A stretch of DNA of 64,000 nucleotides from Rhodoferax sp. (GTDB lineage Bacteria; Pseudomonadota; Gammaproteobacteria; Burkholderiales; Burkholderiaceae_C). This document shows, one piece after another, positions 41,230-51,177 of the stretch. Location: the NCBI RefSeq assembly GCF_028689295.1, contig NZ_JAQTWL010000003.1:184104-248103 (forward strand). The letters run 5' to 3'. The notes under the pieces are model-generated. The model saw only the letters and a program-made list of their open reading frames with translations. It ran no database searches and was not told the DNA's origin. A program made the position numbers and the translations under genes. Each line of letters begins with the position of its first letter. Position 1 is the stretch's first letter.

Positions 41230-42039
41230 GTGCGCATCATCGTGACCCGGGTGCAGCCGCAGGCGCAGCACTGGGCAGACCGCTTTGCCGCCAGGGGCCA
41301 TGAGACGCTGGTGCTGCCGCTGATCGAGGTGCGCGGTTTGAACAACACCACCGCGGTGCACGCGGCCTGGCAGCAGATGCCCGGTTACGCGGCGGCGATG
41401 TTTGTCAGCCGCCATGCGGTCGATTTTTTCTTTCAGGAACAACCAGGGCCGCTTTCCACTGGCAAGCCGCTGGCAGTTCAAACCACGCGATTCTGGTCAA
41501 CCGGCCCGGGCACCGCCAAAGCCTTGCTGGAACACGGCGCTGCCCCGGCTTTGATGGACACACCCCCGGAGCTGGCCGGGCAATTTGACTCCGAGGCGCT
41601 TTGGCAGTTGGTGCAGACCCGGGTGCGGCCGGGCGACAAGGTGCTGATCGTGCGTGGCGACAGTGTGGCGCCCGACGGCAGCACCACGGCCGACAATGAC
41701 CAGGGCGTGGGCCGCGAATGGCTGGCCGGGCGTCTGCGCCAAGCCGGTGCGCAGGTGGACTTTGTGGTGGCGTATCAGCGCGGTGCCCCTTTTTGGGGAG
41801 ATCGGCAGCGTGAGCTGGCGTGCGACGCCGCCTCGGACGGCTCGGTTTGGCTGTTCAGCAGCGCCGAGGCGCTAGGCCATTTGCGTGGCCTGCTGCCCGG
41901 GCAGAACTGGTCATCGACCCGCGCCCATGCGACCCATCCCCGGATCGCGGCAGCGGCCCGGGACCTGGGCTTTGGTGTGGTCACGCAGTCACGCCCCACC
42001 TGGGAAGAGGTGCTGGCGTCGGTAGAATCCCCGGCATGA
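41230..42039 (+). CDS. hemD: uroporphyrinogen-III synthase
   Basis: Position after hemC; IVTRVQPQAQHWADRFAARGHETLVLPLIEV. Confidence 0.88.
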   Translation: MRIIVTRVQPQAQHWADRFAARGHETLVLPLIEVRGLNNTTAVHAAWQQMPGYAAAMFVSRHAVDFFFQEQPGPLSTGKPLAVQTTRFWSTGPGTAKALLEHGAAPALMDTPPELAGQFDSEALWQLVQTRVRPGDKVLIVRGDSVAPDGSTTADNDQGVGREWLAGRLRQAGAQVDFVVAYQRGAPFWGDRQRELACDAASDGSVWLFSSAEALGHLRGLLPGQNWSSTRAHATHPRIAAAARDLGFGVVTQSRPTWEEVLASVESPA

Positions 42040-43115
42040 ACCCCGAGCTTCCCCCCGAATCTGCCAACCCGCCAAGCCCCGCTGAGCCGAGCGCCAGTGC
42101 GACATCGACTACGGTTGGCGCCGCTGCCAAAAGCGCACCAGCAGCTCGATGGGCCGTGTGGCCGTCAGCGGTGCTGGCCGTGCTGGCCCTGTTGACGGTT
42201 GCCCTGTTATGGCAAAAAGTGACCGGCATGCAGGAGCAACTGGCGCGCCAGAGTGCTGAAACGCAATCGCAGTCTTCGGAGGCGCGGGCGCTGGCCAAAC
42301 AGGCCGTGTCCTTGGCGCAAGAGGCAGCGGCGCGCGCGGCCGTGCTGGATTCTCGCTTGAGCGAGGTGGCCCTGCAGCGCAGCCAGCTCGACGAGTTGAT
42401 GCAAAGCATGTCGCGTTCCCGTGATGAAAATCTGGTGGTGGATATTGAAGCCGCCTTGCGCCTGGCCCAGCAACAGGCGCAGTTGACGGGCAGCGTGGAG
42501 CCGATGCTGGCAGCCCTCAAAAGCGCCGACCAGCGCATTGTTCGGGCGGCGCAACCGCGGCTGGCCTTGTTGCAGCGCGCCATTGCACGCGACATCGACC
42601 GCGTCAAGGCTTCGGCGGTCAGCGACACACCCACGCTGCTGATCAAGCTCGACGAACTGGTGCATCTGGCCGATGAACTGGTGCTGGCGAATGCGGTGGC
42701 ACCCGCGCGCCAGGTTGAGAAAAACCTGGTCGTGCCACCGAAAGCGCCCGTGAGTTGGTGGCAAACTGGTTTCCAGATGGTGCTCGGGGAGGCGCGCAAC
42801 CTGGTCAGGGTGAGCCGCATCGAGTCTCCGGATGCGGCGCTGCTGTCACCGGAGCAGTCCTTTTTTCTGCGTGAAAACCTCAAGCTCAAGCTGCTCAACG
42901 CCCGCCTGGGGCTACTGGCACGGCAGATTGAATCGGCGCGCTCCGATCTGGCCGATGCGGAAGCCATGCTGAAAAAATACTTTCAGTCCAATGCGCGCAA
43001 AACCCAGGCCGCTGCTGCCTTGCTGCAACAGTTGCAGACGCAGATGCGCACCCTGCAGCTTCCGCGCATCGACGAGACGCTGGCGGTGTTGGCCACCGCC
43101 GTTGCGGGGCGCTGA
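42036..43115 (+). CDS. hemX: HemX-like protein (uroporphyrinogen-III C-methyltransferase-like)
   Basis: N-terminal TM, coiled-coil, hemCDXY context. Confidence 0.85.
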   Translation: MNPELPPESANPPSPAEPSASATSTTVGAAAKSAPAARWAVWPSAVLAVLALLTVALLWQKVTGMQEQLARQSAETQSQSSEARALAKQAVSLAQEAAARAAVLDSRLSEVALQRSQLDELMQSMSRSRDENLVVDIEAALRLAQQQAQLTGSVEPMLAALKSADQRIVRAAQPRLALLQRAIARDIDRVKASAVSDTPTLLIKLDELVHLADELVLANAVAPARQVEKNLVVPPKAPVSWWQTGFQMVLGEARNLVRVSRIESPDAALLSPEQSFFLRENLKLKLLNARLGLLARQIESARSDLADAEAMLKKYFQSNARKTQAAAALLQQLQTQMRTLQLPRIDETLAVLATAVAGR

Positions 43116-43117
43116 CC

Positions 43118-44404
43118 ATGCGTGTGGCTTTGTGGTTCCTGGGCTTGTTCGGCGTGGCGGTGTTGCTGGCCCTGTTTGTCAGCAGCAACGCCGGCACGAT
43201 CACCGTATTTTGGCCGCCGCACCGGGTCGATCTGTCGCTCAACATGGTGGTGGTGTTGCTGGGCTTGTTGTTTCTATTGTTGCATCTGGCGCTCAGGGCG
43301 CTGGCGGCCCTGTTCGCCCTGCCGGGGCAGGCGCTGTCGTGGCGGGTGCGTCACCAGGAGCAGGCCATGCATGCCACCCTGTTGGATGCCTTGTCACATT
43401 TTGTCGCTGGCCGCTACCTGCGGGCCAGAAAGTCGGCGCTTGAAGTGCTGGCGCGTGAAGCGGCGCTGGCGCGTAATGGCGATGCGGGTTCTGCTGCCGT
43501 GCGTTTGCGAGTCTTGGCCAGTCTTCTGGCCGCAGAAAGCTCGCAGGCATTGCAGGACAAAACTGCGCGCGATGTCCATTTTCAGCAGGCCCTGGCACAG
43601 TCTGCCAGCCTGGGCGCGACGGGCATCCGCGAGGGCTTGTTGCTGCGCGCCGTGCGCTGGTCGCTGCGCGACCGCGATGCAGCGACAGCGCAGGATTGGT
43701 TTGCCCAGTTACCGCAGGGGGTCGCGCGGCGCACCCTGGCCTTGCGTTTGCGGCTCAAGTTGGCGCGTTTGACAGGCCAATCGAGCCTGGCGCTGGACAC
43801 GGCGCGCCTGCTGGTCAAGCACCGCGCCTTTTCCGAGGATTCAGGTCGCGGCCTGGTGCGCGCCCTGGCGCTGGAAAACATCCGGGCGGCTCGCGATACT
43901 GAGCAGTTGCAACGGATCTGGCACAAGCTCGAGTCAGCCGAGCAGACCATGCCCGAAGTGGCCGGTCTGGCGGCTTCACGTTGGCTGCCTTTGGGAGGCG
44001 ACCAGGCCACCGCGCTGGCATGGCTGCTGCCAGTGTGGGAGCGCATGGTCAAAGCCCCGAATGCGTTGAGTCAAAGCCAGAAGATTGCTCTGATACGGGT
44101 GCTGGAAACGGCATTTGCCGGCGCAGTCGATGCGACGTGGCTGGCGCGTATCGAGCGGGCACAAATGGCGCAACCTGGAGACGCCGTTTTGCAGTATCTG
44201 GCCGGCGTGGCCTGCCTGCAACTGGAACTTTGGGGCAAGGCCCAGCAGTTGATCAGCCAGGCTTTGCCGCGTTTGCACGATCACCGACTGGCTGCCAGCG
44301 CCTTGCTGATGCTCGCTGATCTGGCGCAGCGCCAGGGCGATTCCGCGCGGGCTGCCGATGCCTGGCAACAAGCCGCACAAATGGCATTGCGTCCGGAAGA
44401 TTGA
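43118..44404 (+). CDS. hemY: HemY-like TPR membrane protein
   Basis: Two N-terminal TMs then helical repeats; hemCDXY context. Confidence 0.88.
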   Translation: MRVALWFLGLFGVAVLLALFVSSNAGTITVFWPPHRVDLSLNMVVVLLGLLFLLLHLALRALAALFALPGQALSWRVRHQEQAMHATLLDALSHFVAGRYLRARKSALEVLAREAALARNGDAGSAAVRLRVLASLLAAESSQALQDKTARDVHFQQALAQSASLGATGIREGLLLRAVRWSLRDRDAATAQDWFAQLPQGVARRTLALRLRLKLARLTGQSSLALDTARLLVKHRAFSEDSGRGLVRALALENIRAARDTEQLQRIWHKLESAEQTMPEVAGLAASRWLPLGGDQATALAWLLPVWERMVKAPNALSQSQKIALIRVLETAFAGAVDATWLARIERAQMAQPGDAVLQYLAGVACLQLELWGKAQQLISQALPRLHDHRLAASALLMLADLAQRQGDSARAADAWQQAAQMALRPED

Positions 44405-44458
44405 GTCGGGCAGTTTGCCTGTGGGCCATGTTCTGCGCAGCTGACCTTGGATGGAGGT

Positions 44459-45640
44459 TTAGCGGCTTTCTCGGGTTCGTTGAGCCGCTGTTTCTTCAAG
44501 TTTTTGACGCAAATCCGGCGCGCGGGAAATCAGGCTTTGATACTCCGCCAACCCCAGCACCAGGAAACGCGTTGGCTTGACGGTGGTCACCGTGGCGCTT
44601 CTCGGTTTGTTCTGCAGCAGACCCGCTTCACCAAAGAAGTCGCCGCTCTTGAGGCGGCGCGGGGCGGGGAAAAGGTCGATCTCGACCTCGCCGTCCACAA
44701 TGAAAAACAGCGAAGTTGAAAACTCCCCCTTGGTGATGACGATCACATGGGCGGGAACGATCAAGCTTCGCAGGAGACCGGAAATTTCCGATATCCAATT
44801 GGCGTCCAGGCCTTTGAACAAAGGCAGGCCCGATACGATTTTCCAATTTTGCAGCAATTCCCGGCGCCTGCGCTCGTTGGCAAAGCCAAGCGCGATCACG
44901 CCAGTGGGCATGGCCAGCATGCCGATGCCGATCAGCATGGTCATGCCGCCAAGAATGCGACCCGTCAGGGTGACGGGTGACATATCACCGTAACCCACCG
45001 TGGTCAATGTCACGATGCCCCACCACATGGTGTGCGGAATCGATTTGAATTGCGCGGGCTGCGCCTCACGCTCGATCAGGAAGAGGCAAGTTGACAACAC
45101 AACCAGCAAAAGTCCCAGGGTCAGTACCAATGCCATCAAGGTGTGCCGTTCGTTGTGAATGGCCGCTCCCACCAACTCAAGCGATGTCACATACCTTGAC
45201 AGCTTGAACAGCGGAATCACCCCGAACAGACTGAGCCAGCCGGTGGACGCAAAGCCGGCCAGGACAAAGACCAGCGGAACGCAGGCCAGCAGGTCGATGA
45301 CGCCGTGAAAGCTGAACAGATAGGCGCCGCACTTGCCCAGCACCGGAAACGTGCGCCACAGTCGATCACATTCTGGCGCCGTCCAGAAGCGCAGCAAGAG
45401 TTCTGCAAAAAAGATGCTGCCGCAAAGCAATAACGCGATCGAGGTGTTGGTCGCAATGTGTGGCTGCAACTCCGGCACCGACTGCAGCAGGGTCGCCGCC
45501 GTGGCCAGCACGACGTTGCCAATGACCAGCGCAGCCATCCAGGCTGCGCCGCGATGGTCCTCGCCGACGGGCAATGCCGCGTAAACCTGCTGGCGTAACG
45601 TGGTAGCAGCCATGGGTGTCCCGAAATGCTTGAGTCTCAA
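44459..45640 (-). CDS. cyclic-nucleotide-gated potassium channel
   Basis: Selectivity filter TTVGYGD, six-TM layout, C-terminal cNMP-binding domain (SGDFFGEAGLLQNKPRSATV). Confidence 0.9.
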   Translation of the reverse strand: MRLKHFGTPMAATTLRQQVYAALPVGEDHRGAAWMAALVIGNVVLATAATLLQSVPELQPHIATNTSIALLLCGSIFFAELLLRFWTAPECDRLWRTFPVLGKCGAYLFSFHGVIDLLACVPLVFVLAGFASTGWLSLFGVIPLFKLSRYVTSLELVGAAIHNERHTLMALVLTLGLLLVVLSTCLFLIEREAQPAQFKSIPHTMWWGIVTLTTVGYGDMSPVTLTGRILGGMTMLIGIGMLAMPTGVIALGFANERRRRELLQNWKIVSGLPLFKGLDANWISEISGLLRSLIVPAHVIVITKGEFSTSLFFIVDGEVEIDLFPAPRRLKSGDFFGEAGLLQNKPRSATVTTVKPTRFLVLGLAEYQSLISRAPDLRQKLEETAAQRTRESR

Positions 45641-45672
45641 CGACTGGACCAGTTAACGGGTGAGAATCATTG

Positions 45673-46320
45673 CTAGGCCGGATCCAGCGGCCCGAAGCTG
45701 CTGGCAGTGGCCTCGCGGCGCGCCTTTTCCGTGTCGTGCATGAGGCGCGCCACAATCAGGCGCATGACGTGAAAGCCCAGCTTTGGGTTCTGGTAATACA
45801 GGCGTGCCATGCCTTCGGCCGAAAGGCTGAAAAGGGTGCAGTCGGTGACGCATTCCAGGCTGAGTGTGCGGATATTGTCGGGCGCGAACAGACCAATTTC
45901 ACCGACCAGGCTGCCCGGCGCCAGCACCTCATCGTATTCCACCAAGCGCAAGCTGCCGGACTCCAGATACAGCATCTCCTTGGCCACGTCGCCCTTTTTC
46001 CACAGCCTCGTGCCCGCCTTGGCCGTTCGGCGCGTCATGTTCGGCAGCAGCCATTCGGAGATGGGCGTATCGGATTTGGCGTTTTCGATGGCCTTGACCA
46101 GCTTGTGGATCTGCAGCGTCTTCTTGATGTTGATCGGGATCAGCGCGCCATAGAGCAACAAGGTCGGCATGGCGGCAGCGAAGTAGCCGTAGAGCACCAG
46201 GAAAAGGCAGGCGACCAGGGCCACCACGCGCAGCGGCAGCATGCTTTTCATCAGATAGCTGGTCACCATCAAGCCAGCGCCGATGAAACCGTAGATATAA
46301 GCAATGTTGATATCGGTCAT
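45673..46320 (-). CDS. small membrane protein with C-terminal cNMP-binding domain
   Basis: About three N-terminal TMs, then a cNMP-like domain (LYLESGSLRLVEYDEVLAPGSLVGEIGLFAPDNIRTLSLECVTDCTLFSLS). Confidence 0.85.
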   Translation of the reverse strand: MTDINIAYIYGFIGAGLMVTSYLMKSMLPLRVVALVACLFLVLYGYFAAAMPTLLLYGALIPINIKKTLQIHKLVKAIENAKSDTPISEWLLPNMTRRTAKAGTRLWKKGDVAKEMLYLESGSLRLVEYDEVLAPGSLVGEIGLFAPDNIRTLSLECVTDCTLFSLSAEGMARLYYQNPKLGFHVMRLIVARLMHDTEKARREATASSFGPLDPA

Positions 46321-46510
46321 GTCGTGACGCCATCGGTAGGAGATTGAGAGCGCAGTCCTTTGGCCCAGGCTGCGAGCTGGCGGTGGCCGGGCATTTCAGG
46401 TTTGCGCTTGCATGAAAAACCCTGCAACGAGATGGTATCACCGCACGACCAGTCGTGTTTTGGCGAGTCACATGTGGCGACTGCCATTGAGGGCGCCGCC
46501 CGATTTCCGG

Positions 46511-47359
46511 TCAAATTTCCAGGTTGTCGATCAGCCGGGTGCTGCCCAATTTGGCGGCGCCAAGCACCACCAGACCTTCGTTTTTGGCCAGTGCCGTGAC
46601 CTGATCGGCAACAGGGCTTTGCAGGTTGCTGCGGCAGCGCACGGTCAGGTAGTCGGGCTGCCACCCGCGCTGGGCCAGGGCGTCCATGGCGTGGTGTTCC
46701 AGGCTTGGCAGATCGGTGGCGCCGGCGCGCACGGCTTCGGCCATGGCGCGCAGGGCTTTTGAGAGTTGCACGGCTTCCTTGCGCTGGCTTGGGCTGAGGT
46801 AGTTGTTGCGCGACGACAGCGCCAGTCCGTCAGACGCGCGCAGGGTCTGGCCGCCGATGACCTCGATGGGCAGGGCGAACTGCCGCACCATGCGCCGGAT
46901 CACCATGAGTTGCTGATAATCTTTTTGCCCGAACAGGGCCACGCGCGGCCCGACGCAGGCAAACAGCTTCATCACCACGGTGCAGACGCCGCCAAAAAAC
47001 CCCGGCCTGAAATGGCCTTCGAGGATGTTGGCGGACTCCGATGGCGGCTGGATGGTGAAGCCTTGCGGCTCCGGGTACAGCTCTTTCTCGCCGGGTGCGA
47101 ACACCACATCGCAACCCGCCGCCTCGAGCGCCTGGCAGTCGGCCTCCCAGGTGCGCGGGTAGGTGTCGAAATCTTCGTGCGGCAAAAACTGCAGGCGGTT
47201 GACAAAAATGCTGACCACCACCACGTCGCCGAGCGGCTTGGCCTGGCGCACCAGCGCCAGGTGGCCGTCGTGCAGGTTGCCCATGGTGGGCACAAAGGCG
47301 GGACGTTTGAAGTTGGCCAGGTGCTCGCGCAATTCGGCGATGGTTCGGATGATCTGCAT
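46511..47359 (-). CDS. panC: pantoate--beta-alanine ligase
   Basis: [47 protein letters not shown]. Confidence 0.95.
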   Translation of the reverse strand: MQIIRTIAELREHLANFKRPAFVPTMGNLHDGHLALVRQAKPLGDVVVVSIFVNRLQFLPHEDFDTYPRTWEADCQALEAAGCDVVFAPGEKELYPEPQGFTIQPPSESANILEGHFRPGFFGGVCTVVMKLFACVGPRVALFGQKDYQQLMVIRRMVRQFALPIEVIGGQTLRASDGLALSSRNNYLSPSQRKEAVQLSKALRAMAEAVRAGATDLPSLEHHAMDALAQRGWQPDYLTVRCRSNLQSPVADQVTALAKNEGLVVLGAAKLGSTRLIDNLEI

Positions 47360-47365
47360 AAAAAC

Positions 47366-48280
47366 CTACCAGGCGTGTAGCGCGTTGTACGGAAAACTGC
47401 CCTCTTTGACAGCCTTGACATAGGCTTGCATGGCTTCCCTGATACCGTGCTGGCCTTGCACGCCGGGCAGGTCGGCCATGAAGTTGCGCACGAATTTGGG
47501 CATCTTGCCCAGGTTCAGACCCAGCATGTCGTGCAGCACCAGAACCTGGCCGGCGGTGCCGCTGCCGGCACCGATGCCGATGGTGGGACAGTGCGGCAGC
47601 TCAGTGGTGAGCTCAGCCGAGAGCGCGGCGGGCACCATCTCCAGCACCAGCAGCGAGGCGCCGGCATCCTGCAGCGCGCGGGCCTGTTGTTTCATGATGG
47701 CTGCCGACTCGACCGTTTTGCCCTGCACCCGGTAGCCGCCCAGGGCGTGCACCGTTTGCGGTGTCAAACCCAAGTGGGCGCAGACCGGAATGCCGCGCTC
47801 CACCAGAAATCGCACGGTCTCAGAAGTCCAGCCACCGCCTTCGAGCTTGACCATGTGGGCGCCGGCCTGCATCAGCACGGCGGCGCTGCGCAGCGCCTGT
47901 TCCCTGGATTCCTGGTAGGTGCCGTAGGGCAGGTCGCCAATGATCCAGGCGGTGCCCTGCACCCGTCGCACGCCGCGCGTCACGCTTTCAACGTGGTAGC
48001 GCATGGTTTCCAGCGACACGCCCACGGTGCTGGTCAAACCCTGGCACACCATGCCCAGCGAATCGCCCACAAGAATGCATTCAACCCCGGCGGCATCGGC
48101 CACGGCGGCAAAGGTGGCATCGTAGGCCGTGAGCATGGTGATTTTTTCACCGCGCGCGTGCATTTCGAGCAGTCGCGGCAGGCTCACCGGTTTGCGCAGG
48201 GCGGGGTTGCTGGCAGGTGGCAGGGTGCCGTAGGGCGAGGCGCTTTGCGTGGTGGGTTGGTTCATCGGAAGTTTCCCCAA
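47366..48280 (-). CDS. panB: 3-methyl-2-oxobutanoate hydroxymethyltransferase
   Basis: [51 protein letters not shown]. Confidence 0.96.
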   Translation of the reverse strand: MGKLPMNQPTTQSASPYGTLPPASNPALRKPVSLPRLLEMHARGEKITMLTAYDATFAAVADAAGVECILVGDSLGMVCQGLTSTVGVSLETMRYHVESVTRGVRRVQGTAWIIGDLPYGTYQESREQALRSAAVLMQAGAHMVKLEGGGWTSETVRFLVERGIPVCAHLGLTPQTVHALGGYRVQGKTVESAAIMKQQARALQDAGASLLVLEMVPAALSAELTTELPHCPTIGIGAGSGTAGQVLVLHDMLGLNLGKMPKFVRNFMADLPGVQGQHGIREAMQAYVKAVKEGSFPYNALHAW

Positions 48281-48321
48281 AAATGTGGCGCGAGTCTAAC
48301 GCAGACCCGTGCTGTTGAACA

Positions 48322-49923
48322 TCAGACTTTCGGGCTCAGCGTGGTGGGCAGCGCCTGTTCCAGCATGCCGGGGTAGTCGCGACTGAAGTGCAGGCCGCGG
48401 CTTTCGTGGCGGGCCTGGGCGCTGCGCACGATCAGGTCGGCTACCTGCACCAGGTTGCGCAGTTCCAGCAGGTCGCGGGTGACGTGAAAAAGGGCGTAAA
48501 ACTCCTGAATTTCGTCTTGCAGCAAGGCCACGCGGTGGGCGGCGCGCTCGAGGCGCTTGTTGGTGCGCACGATGCCCACGTAGTCCCACATGAAGCGGCG
48601 CAGTTCGTCCCAGTTGTGCGAGATCACCACCATCTCGTCAGGGTCGCTGACCCGGCTGTCATCCCAAGCCGGCAGCGAGGCGGTGGGTTTAAGCGTGCTG
48701 TGCTCAATGTCCTGGGCCGCCGCCTGGGCAAACACCATGCACTCCACCAGGGAGTTGCTGGCCAGCCGGTTGGCGCCGTGCAGGCCGCTGCAGGCGGCCT
48801 CGCCAATGGCGTAGAGGCCGTCGATGTCGGTGCGCCCCTCGAGGTCGGCCAGCACGCCACCGCAGGTGTAGTGGGCCGCAGGAACCACCGGAATGGGCTG
48901 TTTTGAGATGTCGATGCCGAGCTCAAGGCAGCGCGCGTAAATGTTGGGGAAATGCTCTTGCAAAAAGCTCATGGGCTGGTGCGAGATGTCCAGGTAGACG
49001 CAGTCGAAGCCGCCTTTTTTCATCTCGAAGTCGATGGCGCGCGCCACCACGTCGCGGGGTGCCAATTCCAACCGTGCATCGTGGGCGGGCATGAAGCGGG
49101 TGCCATCTGGCAGCAACAGGCGTCCGCCCTCGCCGCGCACTGCTTCGCTGATCAAAAACGACTTGGCATGCGGATGGTACAGGCAGGTTGGGTGGAACTG
49201 GATGAACTCCATGTTTTGCACCCGGCAACCGGCACGCCAGGCCGCGGCAATGCCGTCACCGGTGGCAGTGTCGGGGTTGGTGGTGAAAAGGTATACCTTG
49301 CCGGCACCGCCGGTGGCCAGAATGGTTTGGGGTGCCTCGAAGGTGAGTACCTGGTCGGTGGCCTCGTCGAGCGCATACAGCCCCAGGCAGCGCTTGCCTG
49401 ACAGACCAAGTTTTTCGGTGGTGATCAGGTCCACCAGCGTGTGCTGCTCGAACAGTGTGATGTTAGGCGTTTTTTTTACCTGTTCGATCAGCGTGCGCTG
49501 CACGGCGGCGCCGGTGGCGTCGGTCACATGCACGATGCGTCGGGCGCTGTGGCCGCCTTCGCGGGTCAGGTGCAGGTGGCCGTCTTCTTCAGAAAACGGC
49601 ACGCCCAGGGTTTGCAGCCAGGCAATGGCTTGGGGCGCGTTTTCCACCACGCGGCGGGTCGCGTCCAGGTCGCACAGACCGGCGCCGGCCACCAACGTGT
49701 CGGCAATGTGGGCTTCAAAACTGTCGTCCTTGCTCCACACCGCGGCAATGCCGCCCTGAGCCCAGCCGGTGGAGCCTTCCGCAACCGCGCGTTTGGTGAT
49801 CACCGCGACTCGTTTGGTTGGGGCCAGCAGCAGGGCGGAACTGAGTCCGGCTAGGCCGCTGCCGACGATCAAAACGTCGAAGTGAAGGGTGGCTGGGGCC
49901 GCATTGGTTTGGCGAGAAGGCAT
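48322..49923 (-). CDS. nadB: L-aspartate oxidase
   Basis: VLIVGSGLAGLSSALLLAP, STGWAQGGIAAV, HYTCGGVLADLEGRTDIDGLYAIGEAACSGLHGANRLASNSLVE. Confidence 0.95.
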   Translation of the reverse strand: MPSRQTNAAPATLHFDVLIVGSGLAGLSSALLLAPTKRVAVITKRAVAEGSTGWAQGGIAAVWSKDDSFEAHIADTLVAGAGLCDLDATRRVVENAPQAIAWLQTLGVPFSEEDGHLHLTREGGHSARRIVHVTDATGAAVQRTLIEQVKKTPNITLFEQHTLVDLITTEKLGLSGKRCLGLYALDEATDQVLTFEAPQTILATGGAGKVYLFTTNPDTATGDGIAAAWRAGCRVQNMEFIQFHPTCLYHPHAKSFLISEAVRGEGGRLLLPDGTRFMPAHDARLELAPRDVVARAIDFEMKKGGFDCVYLDISHQPMSFLQEHFPNIYARCLELGIDISKQPIPVVPAAHYTCGGVLADLEGRTDIDGLYAIGEAACSGLHGANRLASNSLVECMVFAQAAAQDIEHSTLKPTASLPAWDDSRVSDPDEMVVISHNWDELRRFMWDYVGIVRTNKRLERAAHRVALLQDEIQEFYALFHVTRDLLELRNLVQVADLIVRSAQARHESRGLHFSRDYPGMLEQALPTTLSPKV

Positions 49924-49940
49924 GAGAATTCCAGATGGGT

Positions 49941-50789
49941 TTAAGAGGGGGTGTAGGCAAGCCGCACATAAATGGGCGCAAAGGCCTCGGCCTGGGTGAT
50001 GTCGATCAGGGTTTCCTTGGCCAGCTCGAGCAGCGCAATGAAGGTCACGATCAGTACCGGCGTGCCCTTGGCCGGGTCGAACAGGGACTCGAATTCAACA
50101 AATCTCCGGCCCTGCAACTTTTTCAGCACCAGGCTCATGTGCTCGCGCACCGAGAGTTCTTCCCGCGTGATCCTGTGGCGCTGCACCAGCGTGGCGCGCT
50201 GCAGGATGGCTTGCCAGGCCTGCTGCAAATCGCTCAAGGCAAGGTCAGGAAAACGCGGCGCCAGCGACTGCTCGATGTACACCTGGGCGCGCAGAAAATC
50301 GCGTCCCAACTGGGGCAGATCATTGAGCCGGGCGGCGGCTAGTTTCATCTGCTCGTACTCCAGCAGGCGGCGCACCAGTTCGGCGCGCGGGTCTTCGGCC
50401 TCCAAGCCATCTGCCACACGCTTGGGCGGTAGCAGCATGCGTGACTTGATCTCGATCAGCATGGCTGCCATCAGCAGGTATTCGGCGGCTAACTCCAGGT
50501 TGCGGTGGCGAATTTCTTCCACATAGGTGAGGTACTGACGCGTCAGCCCGGCCATGGGGATGTCCAGAATGTTGAAGTTTTGTTTGCGGATCAGGTACAG
50601 CAGCAAATCCAGGGGGCCTTCGAAGGCCTCCAGAAAGACCTCCAGCGCATCGGGCGGGATGTACAAATCCTGCGGCATGGCAAACAGCGGCTCACCATAG
50701 AGACGCGCCACGGCGACCTGATCAACCACCGTCGGCATCCCGACCAGGGTCTGGCTGCTGCCAGCATCGAGCGTGGCGTTGTCAACCAT
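49941..50789 (-). CDS. scpA: segregation and condensation protein A
   Basis: FEGPLDLLLYLIRKQNFNILDIPMAGLTRQYLTYVE; AAEYLLMAAMLIEIKSRMLLP. Confidence 0.93.
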   Translation of the reverse strand: MVDNATLDAGSSQTLVGMPTVVDQVAVARLYGEPLFAMPQDLYIPPDALEVFLEAFEGPLDLLLYLIRKQNFNILDIPMAGLTRQYLTYVEEIRHRNLELAAEYLLMAAMLIEIKSRMLLPPKRVADGLEAEDPRAELVRRLLEYEQMKLAAARLNDLPQLGRDFLRAQVYIEQSLAPRFPDLALSDLQQAWQAILQRATLVQRHRITREELSVREHMSLVLKKLQGRRFVEFESLFDPAKGTPVLIVTFIALLELAKETLIDITQAEAFAPIYVRLAYTPS

Positions 50790-50857
50790 TTAACGAGCGG
50801 AGTGCTATCGGTATAGCTGCCTGCCCTGGGTGCAAAAGGGCTACAGGCCAATCAATG

Positions 50858-51064
50858 TTATTTGCCTTCGGTCTGGTAAACGTACGGCTTTTGAGCGACT
50901 TGCGCGGCACGGTACTCTTCCCAGGCCTGGCGATCCACCGGCTTGTCCCACAGCAATTCACGTCCTTCGCGCTGGCGGACTTCGATCCCAGGGTCTTCGG
51001 CTCTGAGTTGATCGATGAACTGGGTGGCATCGGATTGGTAAAGGGGACGGTAAAAAATGTGCAT
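50858..51064 (-). CDS. DUF3460 family small protein
   Basis: YRPLYQSDATQFIDQLRAEDPGIEVRQREGRELLWDKPVDRQAWEEYRAAQVAQKPYVYQ. Confidence 0.8.
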   Translation of the reverse strand: MHIFYRPLYQSDATQFIDQLRAEDPGIEVRQREGRELLWDKPVDRQAWEEYRAAQVAQKPYVYQTEGK

Positions 51065-51177
51065 GTCGATAACCTCTTTGCGGCATTCTAACGGTGCTCG
51101 CGGGTGCCATTGTATTGAGCACGCTAAGACGGGTGTAATATCCCGATCCTGATTTACAGCGACGCCTACCCCGATCC

